Source of the DNA: Sphingobacteriaceae bacterium UBA6709
Lineage (GTDB): Bacteria > Bacteroidota > Bacteroidia > Sphingobacteriales > Sphingobacteriaceae
Direction: 5' to 3'
DNA length: 43,692 nucleotides
Assembly: GCA_002454425.1 (NCBI GenBank)
Contig: DKIV01000037.1
Location: 20,273-63,964 of the forward strand
Shown here: positions 1 to 6,719 of the stretch, in pieces
Position numbering within the stretch: position 1 is the stretch's first letter
Layout of the letters: each line of letters starts with the position of its first letter
The notes under the pieces: generated by a model
What the model saw: the letters and a program-made list of their open reading frames with translations, nothing else
Told to the model about the DNA's origin: nothing
Database searches by the model: none
Program-made: the position numbers and the translations under genes

Positions 1-24
1 GCATCACTGGCCAGTTGCTGTATG

Positions 25-216
25 TTAATTATCACGCACGGTGATCTCATTGAAAGAGCTCTTGAATAGCAAATCACTCGGATCATGACCGGCAGGAGGT
101 TCATTCTTTTGAGATAAATAAAGATGAATTTCATCCTCTTTCTTCTCCATTCGATCGATGTCGGATAACCCTGTCAAGCCTTCTGGTAGCAATAGGGATA
201 ATAGCTCTTTTTTCAA
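25..216 (-). pseudogene. ISAon1-family transposase N-terminal region, truncated remnant
   Basis: The 63-residue reading frame has the opening typical of the small first ORF of Bacteroidetes ISAon1-type elements (ELLSLLLPEGL, then an acidic stretch and IHLYLSQKNEPPAGH, then a FNEITVRD segment). In that family the protein continues with an FPIR-type stretch and an arginine-rich segment; here a stop follows directly after ITVRDN. The only start in frame is TTG, while an ATG 9 bases upstream lies in another frame across an A-run, so the 5' end also looks frameshifted. No second transposase ORF or terminal inverted repeat is visible, because the window begins here. What I see is the motif and the truncation. 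Family assignment is from memory of conserved motifs and is moderately sure. Confidence 0.55.
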
Positions 217-370
217 GTTCCATTTGCTCGTAAAGATAAGATCTTATTAATCTCTCCGCAGGTTTCCGGTTTGGTCCAAACAGCCATAGGTGACCGAATG
301 GTTTGCGTTTCCTTGATATAAACTGATATGCTTTTCTGCGATAATCGCGCTTTTTGAGGCCTATAAATGA

Positions 371-398
371 CAAAAGGCGCTCGTTTGAGCGCCTTTTG
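371..398 (-). terminator. Intrinsic terminator of tRNA-Asp copy 1
   Basis: A perfect 12-bp inverted repeat (caaaaggcgctc / gagcgccttttg) with a 4-base loop begins one base after the tRNA 3' end. The stem carries its own A/T-rich foot, which supplies the U-run on the minus strand. Confidence 0.75.
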
Positions 399-472
399 CG
401 GTCCGGACGGGACTCGAACCCGCGACCCCATGCGTGACAGGCATGTATTCTAACCAGCTGAACTACCGGACC
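399..472 (-). tRNA. tRNA-Asp (GTC), copy 1
   Basis: The minus strand folds as a 74-base cloverleaf. The acceptor stem is GGTCCGG/CCGGACC with G as discriminator, the D-arm region reads AGTTCAGCTGGTTAGA, the anticodon loop is CTGTCAC giving GTC, and the T-arm is GCGGGTTCGAGTCCCGT. CCA is not encoded. An identical copy lies at 1452-1525. Confidence 0.95.
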
Positions 473-487
473 TCCCTTTTGGGACTG

Positions 488-519
488 CAAATATCGTGTT
501 ATTATTATTCTTATGCAAA
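488..519 (-). promoter_or_regulatory. Bacteroidetes-type promoter of tRNA-Asp copy 1
   Basis: On the minus strand TTTG (516-519) is followed by a 20-base spacer and GATATTTG (488-495), close to the Bacteroidetes -33 TTTG / -7 TAnnTTTG pattern. The predicted start is about 8 bases before the tRNA. The -33 half lies outside the 151-bp repeat, yet copy 2 has a CTTG at the same spacing. Confidence 0.55.
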
Positions 520-546
520 TAAATTATCAGCTTTTTATTGCTCCAA

Positions 547-562
547 TGGCACTTAAAATGCA
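547..562 (+). promoter_or_regulatory. Sigma-54-like -24/-12 sequence, no obvious target gene
   Basis: TGGCACTTAAAATGCA keeps GG and GC exactly 12 bases apart and matches the TGGCAC half fully; one T of the TTGC half is A. Downstream on the plus strand there is no convincing gene, only sequence antisense to the lipoprotein gene. It may be chance. Confidence 0.25.
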
Positions 563-673
563 TTTATACATGGCAAATCATCAGCATCCTTCTTAGGAAG
601 GCAAGATTGAGTCGGCGAGGACATTAAAAAACAACATGAAGCAGTGCGCTGGAAGGAATATTTCCCTCGATGG

Positions 674-1192
674 CTACAGCTTAATCTTACCATTCACAAA
701 CCACTCCATAAAACAGTAGAAACTATATGGTTGAATAGCTTCATATTTTGGTCCTCGAAACATTACTTTGAAGGAAATAGTTTCTCTAATTCTCTCCTCA
801 AGTCTGGCAATTTCCTCTATAGTAAACCCTTTTCCGATTGAAAATACTATTCCACTCACACCTCCTTTTTCATTAGGATAAACTCTTATACCTAAGCTCT
901 CGCCTGATAGTTGCCGGAAACGATCCTTAGTAAATACCGAGTTAATTGCTTTTTGAAGAACTTTGTTATCATTAATACCGAAATCTTCTACTTGCGTTAC
1001 TGGAGAGCTATCCCCAATTTTCAATCTTAGAGGGAGAGAACTCTCTTCACGGCTAATGATCGTTACATTGTATTCAGGCTTTTGTCGTATAATATATGTG
1101 TACTTTCCGACAGAGGACTTTGTAATATTAGGGGTCTGCGCACATCCAACGACGGCGTTAAAGACTAATAATAAAAGGATATAATTTTTCAT
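674..1192 (-). CDS. Small secreted lipoprotein of unknown function
   Basis: The 172-residue product starts with a short basic end, a hydrophobic run and the lipobox VVGC, so it should be exported and lipidated at Cys 17 (numbered from the chosen start). I do not recognise the mature part; it ends in a well-formed alpha/beta pattern (GIRVYPNEKGGVSGIVFSIG) followed by a charged helix (IARLEERIRET). The start at 1192 is preferred over the ATG three codons upstream because an AGGA sequence sits just before it and the signal peptide then has the usual length. It lies alone between two identical tRNA-Asp repeats, which suggests cargo of an old insertion or duplication. Confidence 0.7.
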   Translation of the reverse strand: MKNYILLLLVFNAVVGCAQTPNITKSSVGKYTYIIRQKPEYNVTIISREESSLPLRLKIGDSSPVTQVEDFGINDNKVLQKAINSVFTKDRFRQLSGESLGIRVYPNEKGGVSGIVFSIGKGFTIEEIARLEERIRETISFKVMFRGPKYEAIQPYSFYCFMEWFVNGKIKL

Positions 1193-1423
1193 TGTCCTCA
1201 TGACGGTATACTATCAAGATATTAGGAGTAGGAATATAGCACGAATATTAACATCTCGTCAAGAGAAAAAACATAATCATCATCTATTAGGATATAGACC
1301 TTCAATACGGGCGTATTATTCCCGGCTAACTATGCTTGACATTTACCAGCAGGTAAGGAACTGCCAGATAACTAAAAGAAGTATACTTTTTGCGAACATA
1401 GCCTTTTTGAGGCCTATAAATGA

Positions 1424-1451
1424 CAAAAGGCGCTCGTTTGAGCGCCTTTTG
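1424..1451 (-). terminator. Intrinsic terminator of tRNA-Asp copy 2
   Basis: Same perfect 12-bp stem and 4-base loop as at 371-398, directly after the tRNA 3' end. Confidence 0.75.
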
Positions 1452-1525
1452 CGGTCCGGACGGGACTCGAACCCGCGACCCCATGCGTGACAGGCATGTA
1501 TTCTAACCAGCTGAACTACCGGACC
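1452..1525 (-). tRNA. tRNA-Asp (GTC), copy 2
   Basis: Sequence identical to the tRNA at 399-472, with all cloverleaf arms intact and anticodon GTC. Both copies look functional. Confidence 0.95.
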
Positions 1526-1540
1526 TCCCTTTTGGGACTG

Positions 1541-1572
1541 CAAATATCGTGTTTGCTTTTTAAATCTACAAG
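1541..1572 (-). promoter_or_regulatory. Bacteroidetes-type promoter of tRNA-Asp copy 2
   Basis: Minus-strand CTTG (1569-1572), 20-base spacer, GATATTTG (1541-1548). The -7 half is within the repeat; the -33 half is in unique sequence but at the same distance as in copy 1. Confidence 0.5.
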
Positions 1573-1618
1573 AGGAATCTGCAGTTTTTTGATTCTTTTA
1601 AAAGGGGTCAGCGGTATG

Positions 1619-2062
1619 CTACTTATCCATTTTCTTAAGTCCTTCAGTCCAGACAGCAAGTTCTGCATCCATTGTCGAGATCAACGATGCTTTAGCCTTT
1701 TTTTCTCCGGTGATCTGGACGCGCCACGTAAGCAATGAACCTGCATCAGTGTCTCTGATGAAAACACCTGTTTTTACCTCCTCTGATTAACTTTGGGAGT
1801 GAGTCCTTGCCTCTCGAAAGGACAACAGACTATTTTGCGATTCGTCCTGATCAACATTCTCCAGACGAGCGGTTCCTCAGTGAAAAGGATCTTTATTACC
1901 ATCAGGGTAGCGGGCTACACGATCACGGTACTGCTCTTGTCTAATAGTTCTCACTCGCTGATAGTTGAGATAATTTAAAAGATTGACGTCGTTGATCCGG
2001 TCGTTCTCTGATGATATGTTTTCTATATAGATATATGGGGGATTCTTGATTATCATCAACAC
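1619..2062 (-). pseudogene. Decayed protein gene, unidentified
   Basis: Two protein-like stretches lie in one minus-strand frame but are separated by in-frame stops at 1877-1879 and 1787-1789. The upstream one (2062-1880, from ATG) is rich in Asn, Arg and acidic residues; the downstream one (1786-1619) has no start codon but reads TGVFIRDTDAGSLLTWRVQ, then a lysine-rich turn, then MDAELAVWTEGLKKMDK before a stop. The middle part reads better in a neighbouring frame (EEPLVWRMLIRTNRKIVCC), as if one or two indels had occurred. I do not recognise the family. It could also be two unrelated chance frames; the C-terminal piece is the most protein-like. Confidence 0.35.
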
Positions 2063-2182
2063 AATATATTTTTTACATCAGCATCGGAATCATTTAAGGC
2101 TATTGCTTAAAGAGTAACCAAACCATTCTATAAGCGTAATTTCATAATCGAAAACGCCGACGTATTCAGTCTAAAGCTTTCC

Positions 2183-2190
2183 TATATTTG
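2183..2190 (+). promoter_or_regulatory. -7 box of the CPBP gene
   Basis: TATATTTG fits TAnnTTTG exactly and lies 18 bases before the ATG. No clear TTG is seen at the -33 position. Confidence 0.4.
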
Positions 2191-2207
2191 GACATAAGTT
2201 TTAAATC

Positions 2208-2933
2208 ATGTTATTATCCTCATATCTACTTGGTGGGCTAATGCACTTACTCATCATGGTGCCCTTTATTCTTCTATCCAAGCCTGTGTTGAAAGATGGG
2301 AAAGGCAAAATGCTTGCCGCGGCCGCAATCATTTATTTATTGTACAGCAGCTTGACGGGAGGCCTGTCAACGGTCATATTATTTGATCAGCAGCAATGGA
2401 ACTGGGCCGGGAAGGTTATAATCCTGGTGGGATGCATAATATTCTTTATTAGAAACAAAACTATCAGTGCACGGGAAGCGGGTCTTACGCTGAAACAAAG
2501 AAATGGAGCCATATTACCGTGCTTAGTTCTCATCGCAGGAGGACTACTGGTGCGGTTAGGCATCTATTTTCTAGCCCAAAATCCCAGTTTGCATTTTGAC
2601 ATGGAGACTATCGCATTTCAGGGGACGGTAAACGCCTTCTCTGACGAACTGGTTTTCAGAGGACTGATTTTAACACTATTTAATCGGCTCTATAGTGGCA
2701 GTGAAGAAATTGCAGGATTTCCGTTAAACTGGCCAATCCTGCTTAGCTCATTATTATTTGGGCTTTCGCAGGGCCTTATCTTTCAGGCGGGATACCATTT
2801 AGAAATTAATCTCGCCAGGATTTTATTCGCCTTTGTAGCAGGTTTGGTTGCGGGGATGTTAAAGGAAAGGTCTGGCAGCCTGATTTTTCCGGCCATATTT
2901 CACGCGCTATGGAATTTAATAGGTAATCATTGA
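2208..2933 (+). CDS. CPBP-family membrane protein (CAAX protease / bacteriocin-processing type)
   Basis: A 241-residue polytopic membrane protein. The C-terminal half carries the family motifs: the glutamate/arginine motif appears as D146-E147-LVF-R151 followed by G, and the last motif is H232-ALW-N236. The middle motif, normally FxxxH, reads F184-GLS-Q188, so one of the expected catalytic/metal-linked histidines is Gln. Members of this family are intramembrane glutamic proteases that handle prenylated or secreted peptides, though most bacterial members have no known substrate. It stands alone, with its own -7 box upstream and a convergent hairpin downstream. The motif changes make catalysis uncertain. 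Confidence 0.8.
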   Translation: MLLSSYLLGGLMHLLIMVPFILLSKPVLKDGKGKMLAAAAIIYLLYSSLTGGLSTVILFDQQQWNWAGKVIILVGCIIFFIRNKTISAREAGLTLKQRNGAILPCLVLIAGGLLVRLGIYFLAQNPSLHFDMETIAFQGTVNAFSDELVFRGLILTLFNRLYSGSEEIAGFPLNWPILLSSLLFGLSQGLIFQAGYHLEINLARILFAFVAGLVAGMLKERSGSLIFPAIFHALWNLIGNH

Positions 2934-2936
2934 TAG

Positions 2937-2972
2937 CTATTCGCGTCAGTTTGCTAAGAACTGACGCGATAG
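2937..2972. terminator. Hairpin between convergent genes
   Basis: An 11-bp perfect stem (tcgcgtcagtt / aactgacgcga), extended by about 4 bp through a bulge, lies between the ends of the CPBP gene and the ABC ATPase gene. U-runs are weak on both strands. Confidence 0.5.
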
Positions 2973-2980
2973 TTAATTGA

Positions 2981-3682
2981 TTACTGCATTACAGAAAAGT
3001 AAGTTTCCAACTCTTCCCTTGTGCTAGCAGTTGTTTTGATATCCTTAATTACCTTCCCTTTTTCCATTAATACGATACGTTCGCAAATCTCAGTAACGTG
3101 ATTGAGGTCGTGACTGGAAATTAGAATAGTCATGTTCTTTTCCTGGTTCTTCCGCCGAATAAGATTCTTTAAGCGGATTTGTGTACTAGGATCAATATTG
3201 GCAAATGGCTCATCTAAAAGCAGAAACTCAGGCTCCTGAAGCAGACAAGCAACAATACCCACCTTACATTGGTTACCTTTGGACAGATCGCGTATGAGCT
3301 TCTTCTTTCCTAATATTTCATCATTGAAAAAGTCGCTATAAGCTTCCAATTCCTGGTCTACCTGAGTCCTCGACTTTCCGGAGAATGAAGCCACGAAATA
3401 GAAGTACTCCTCCGGACTTAAATATTCAATAAGAAAACCTTCATCTAGGTAAGAGGCAGTATAGTTTTTCCAATTTTCAGACGCCGCGACATCTTGATCT
3501 TTGGAAAAGACAGTCCCGCGATCAGCACGAATCAAGTCGAGCATCATACGAAAAAACGTAGTCTTTCCCGCGCCGTTATTACCCACCAGGCCAATAGTTT
3601 CGCCCGGCAAAACAACCAGACCGGGAATGTCAACAACAACATTACCGTTATAAACTTTTATAAGCTCTTTAATTTTTATCAT
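2981..3682 (-). CDS. ABC transporter ATP-binding protein
   Basis: The 233-residue protein has the ABC ATPase motifs in order: Walker A GNNGAGKTT (residues 34-42), signature LSKGN (133-137, a departure from LSGGQ), Walker B FLLLDE (153-158) and the switch histidine H191 in SSHD. It should energise the DUF5687 membrane protein encoded 27 bases upstream on the same strand, and the two are surely one transcription unit. The substrate is unknown; single-copy ATPase plus permease of this type resembles drug or lipid exporters. Length is normal for a stand-alone ABC subunit. Confidence 0.9.
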   Translation of the reverse strand: MIKIKELIKVYNGNVVVDIPGLVVLPGETIGLVGNNGAGKTTFFRMMLDLIRADRGTVFSKDQDVAASENWKNYTASYLDEGFLIEYLSPEEYFYFVASFSGKSRTQVDQELEAYSDFFNDEILGKKKLIRDLSKGNQCKVGIVACLLQEPEFLLLDEPFANIDPSTQIRLKNLIRRKNQEKNMTILISSHDLNHVTEICERIVLMEKGKVIKDIKTTASTREELETYFSVMQ

Positions 3683-3709
3683 AATACTTCTGCTATAAAA
3701 TAGAGATAT

Positions 3710-5188
3710 TTACTTCTGCCGGAACCCCTCCGAAATTTCGTATCTGGAATCATTGAATTTATTGATAAGGATATTTAGCAGGAAGGGTCGCAAGATGATA
3801 GCGACGACGCCCAATACGCCTATCGTCACAATGCCCATTAATTTATATCCAGCCAAAGCAATGGGCAAATAGATTATGAAAGGCGAAAGTAACAAAGGAA
3901 ACGATATCAGAAACTGAGTCGCGCCTACGCCTTCCCAATTAAAAGAGGCAGATTTAGAAAGATCTATTCGTTTATGATTTCTGTTGGCAAACCATAAAAT
4001 TATGAATGTATTAATGCCCAGGTTCCACAGGTACATACAGAACTGCACTAATAAAATATCCCAACCAAAATATACATAGGGAATGGTGAGGATGAATGCC
4101 GCTGACGAGAATATGGTAAACAAAAGAAACTTTGAACTTAAAAAATCCCGCGCATTGATTTTTAAAACTAAAAGGCCATCGAAATGAGATGATTGCCATG
4201 CGTACATAAATTGTCCGTAGTTAATTATAAAGATGCCCGTCATGAACATAGAGGCAAATATCTTCCACCCAAAATTTGCATAATGGGCAGGGTTGGTGTA
4301 AAATAACAAACCATACAATAACATCATGAGACAGATCCTCAATGTCGCCTTAGTACGTTTGTTTCGAAACATCAACTTAAGCTCCGCGGCAGCAAGCTCA
4401 CCGGCAACTCCAAAACGATTAAGGAAGGGAATATTGGCAGAAATATCGCGTACCTGTTTATCTGGAACGAGCTCCTCAAGATACAGGTTAGAGCGCAGGA
4501 ACAAATAATTTATCACAAACATACCTATTCCCAATAAAGGGGTAAGGAGACAAAACCAGGGGTATACTATGAGATGTCTAAATAAATTACCAGAAAACGA
4601 GGTAATGGAAATAATATGAAATTTATTATCAAGCAAGAACAAGATTACCAAAAGCACAAGGAACGATAGCAGATACCATCCATTAAGATTGACTTTTCTT
4701 TTAAGCCATATGATGAAAAAATGGTTAAAGACGGTTAATCCGGCCAATACAATAACATAGGCCATGAAGGTTATACCTCCATATTGCGATAATACAACTT
4801 TTGTAAGGAAGGGAAGCGATATTAAAGCCGAGCTAAAGTTAAATGTTGACAGTAACGAACTTAAGCAAAGATAGTTGACAATAACGTTTCGCCTTACCGG
4901 AAGATTTAGATAAGGCTTAATTGCTAGCGTTGGCAACTCCTGAAACTGAAACCGCATAATAAGGTCCAAAAGAAAGTAATAAAGAATAAACCTATTAAAG
5001 GACTCAAGAGCCGTTTGATAAGGATATATTTCATGAAATATCTTATCTAGAAAAAAGGATAGAGCAAAAACATATAACAATATGAACGCTATAAAAAAGC
5101 CCATGATGAGCTTTACGGCTATCGATTTTCCTGTATTTTTTGAACGTACGAATGCCTTCCACTGATGGAGGATAAATATCGGGGTCAT
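3710..5188 (-). CDS. DUF5687-family ABC permease
   Basis: The 492-residue product consists of about a dozen hydrophobic segments with short basic loops, including the opening IFILHQWKAFVRSKNTGKS and a cytoplasmic loop around residues 235-280 (EELVPDKQVRD, AAELKLMFRNKRTK). This is the layout of the DUF5687 proteins found in Bacteroidetes beside an ABC ATPase, as here. It is therefore the transmembrane part of an exporter of unknown cargo. A 9-bp AT-rich inverted repeat (5194-5229) lies just before its start, between it and rarA. Confidence 0.8.
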   Translation of the reverse strand: MTPIFILHQWKAFVRSKNTGKSIAVKLIMGFFIAFILLYVFALSFFLDKIFHEIYPYQTALESFNRFILYYFLLDLIMRFQFQELPTLAIKPYLNLPVRRNVIVNYLCLSSLLSTFNFSSALISLPFLTKVVLSQYGGITFMAYVIVLAGLTVFNHFFIIWLKRKVNLNGWYLLSFLVLLVILFLLDNKFHIISITSFSGNLFRHLIVYPWFCLLTPLLGIGMFVINYLFLRSNLYLEELVPDKQVRDISANIPFLNRFGVAGELAAAELKLMFRNKRTKATLRICLMMLLYGLLFYTNPAHYANFGWKIFASMFMTGIFIINYGQFMYAWQSSHFDGLLVLKINARDFLSSKFLLFTIFSSAAFILTIPYVYFGWDILLVQFCMYLWNLGINTFIILWFANRNHKRIDLSKSASFNWEGVGATQFLISFPLLLSPFIIYLPIALAGYKLMGIVTIGVLGVVAIILRPFLLNILINKFNDSRYEISEGFRQK

Positions 5189-5193
5189 GAAAT

Positions 5194-5229
5194 GAAGATA
5201 TACAATATTTTGTAAGTATTTATATCTTC
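5194..5229. promoter_or_regulatory. AT-rich inverted repeat before the DUF5687 gene
   Basis: gaagatata and tatatcttc are separated by 18 bases in the 59-base gap between the end of rarA and the start of the DUF5687 gene. It may be an operator or a weak hairpin; function is a guess. Confidence 0.25.
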
Positions 5230-5247
5230 AGGAGAGCGAACGTGTGG

Positions 5248-6528
5248 TTAGTAACCATATTTATCTTTCCATAGCATCTTGAGTCGTTCACGAAGCTTCT
5301 GTTCGGCCTGATTTCCTCCCGGATTATAGAGTTTTGTACCACTAAGGGAATCTGGAAAATACTCTTGAGCCTCAAAATTCCCTTCATAAGCATGCGAGTA
5401 TTTATACTCCTTTCCATAGCCAATGTCTTTCATTAACTTGGTAGGCGCATTCCTTATATGGAGCGGGACCGACAGGTCACCCGTACGGGCAACAATTTCC
5501 TGGGCGGTATTAATCGCCTCGTAAGCGGCGTTACTTTTGGGCGACGATGCCATATAGGTTACTGTCTGAGACAGGATAATACGGCTTTCAGGAAAACCAA
5601 TAACGTTTACCGCCTGAAAGCAGTTGTTTGCCAGGAGCAGGGCGTTAGGGTTAGCATTTCCAATGTCTTCAGAAGCAAGTATTACCAGACGTCGTGCAAT
5701 AAAGAGGGGATCTTCTCCTCCAGCGATCATTCGAGCCAGCCAATAAACAGCCGCGTTGGGGTCGCTTCCCCGAATAGACTTTATAAAAGCGGATATTATA
5801 TCATAATGTTGTTCCCCTGTCTTATCGTATAGGGCCATATTTTGCTGAATATGATCCAGAACAAGCTTGTTAGTAATTATGCGCGTATCGCCATCCAATG
5901 CGTTTACCACCAGGTCAAGCACGTTGAGGAGCTTTCTGGCATCGCCGCCGGACAGTCGTAAAAGCGCTTCGTATTCATGAATCTCAACCTTCAGCTTAGA
6001 AAGATAAGCATCTTCGGTCAGCGCTCGTTGAAGGAGGGCAATAAGATCATCTTCACTTAAGTGCTTTAGAAGATATACCTGACAGCGAGAGAGTAACGCG
6101 GAGATCACTTCAAACGAGGGATTCTCAGTTGTAGCGCCAATAAGCGTAACAATACCACGCTCAACAGCCCCTAATAGTGAGTCCTGCTGTGATTTTGAAA
6201 ACCTGTGAATCTCATCAATGAACAATACCGGTAGTTTTTGCTCAAAGTTCTTCATAGCCGCCGCTTTGTCAATAACCTCCCGGATATCTTTTACGCCTGA
6301 GTTAATAGCACTGAGGCTGAAAAAGGGTCTTTGTAGTTGTTTGGAGATGATATAAGCGAGGGTAGTTTTTCCGACGCCGGGAGGTCCCCATAATATCATA
6401 GATGGAATATTGTTATTATCTATAGCCTTTCGCAACACGGCGCCACTTCCTATTAAGTGTTTCTGTCCTGCGTATTCATCTAAATTAGCGGGACGCATTC
6501 GTTCCGCCAGGGGGATTATTGTAGCCAT
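5248..6528 (-). CDS. rarA: Replication-associated recombination protein A (RarA/MgsA), AAA ATPase
   Basis: The 426-residue protein has the family opening PLAERMRPANLDEYAGQKHL, Walker A GPPGVGKTT, Walker B LFIDEIHRF and sensor segment GATTENPSF, then the C-terminal tetramerisation region (SAFIKSIRGSDPNAAVYWLARM, AGGEDP). RarA acts at stalled replication forks and interacts with SSB and clamp-loader functions. The start at 6528 is preferred over an upstream ATG at 6555 because family proteins begin close to the PLAERMRP motif. It follows glnS on the same strand but behind a terminator, so it is probably transcribed by itself or with the ABC genes downstream. Confidence 0.93.
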   Translation of the reverse strand: MATIIPLAERMRPANLDEYAGQKHLIGSGAVLRKAIDNNNIPSMILWGPPGVGKTTLAYIISKQLQRPFFSLSAINSGVKDIREVIDKAAAMKNFEQKLPVLFIDEIHRFSKSQQDSLLGAVERGIVTLIGATTENPSFEVISALLSRCQVYLLKHLSEDDLIALLQRALTEDAYLSKLKVEIHEYEALLRLSGGDARKLLNVLDLVVNALDGDTRIITNKLVLDHIQQNMALYDKTGEQHYDIISAFIKSIRGSDPNAAVYWLARMIAGGEDPLFIARRLVILASEDIGNANPNALLLANNCFQAVNVIGFPESRIILSQTVTYMASSPKSNAAYEAINTAQEIVARTGDLSVPLHIRNAPTKLMKDIGYGKEYKYSHAYEGNFEAQEYFPDSLSGTKLYNPGGNQAEQKLRERLKMLWKDKYGY

Positions 6529-6655
6529 AAGAATTTCATTATCATCTAACAACAAATGTCGTTTAGGTCAAGCTTAAGAGAAGGAACAACGGTAAAATGC
6601 AAAGGTTTTTAGAATGCTGCCACTCGCTCTCCAGCTATGCATAGGCAAAAAAGAA

Positions 6656-6699
6656 AAGGTACATCATGAAAGCCGTTCTTTGCAATCACGATGTACCTT
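6656..6699 (-). terminator. Terminator of glnS
   Basis: A 10-bp stem (aaggtacatc / gatgtacctt) with a 24-base loop, followed on the minus strand by TTTTCTTTTTT, 20 bases past the glnS stop codon. Confidence 0.65.
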
Positions 6700-6719
6700 A
6701 CATACCAGCAATTAAAGTA

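Larger units (their letters stand above)
350..500. repeat. 151-bp direct repeat, copy 1 (tRNA-Asp unit)
   Basis: This block is identical, base for base by eye, to 1403-1553. It includes the tRNA, its downstream hairpin and the -7 part of its promoter. The flanks then diverge, with a hint of weaker similarity on the left side (both have a gcga...ctttttgagg context). Confidence 0.9.
1403..1553. repeat. 151-bp direct repeat, copy 2 (tRNA-Asp unit)
   Basis: Identical to 350-500 at an offset of 1053 bases. Together the two copies bound a 902-base segment holding one lipoprotein gene. Confidence 0.9.

Noticed and set aside
571..586. Second sigma-54-like site in tandem
   Set aside because: GG and GC spacing fits, but the TT before GC is missing; several such matches are expected by chance in the window.
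1343..1543. Protein frames over the tRNA-Asp repeats (also 131-490)
   Set aside because: They read through a tRNA gene and its terminator; the similarity between the two is only due to the repeat.
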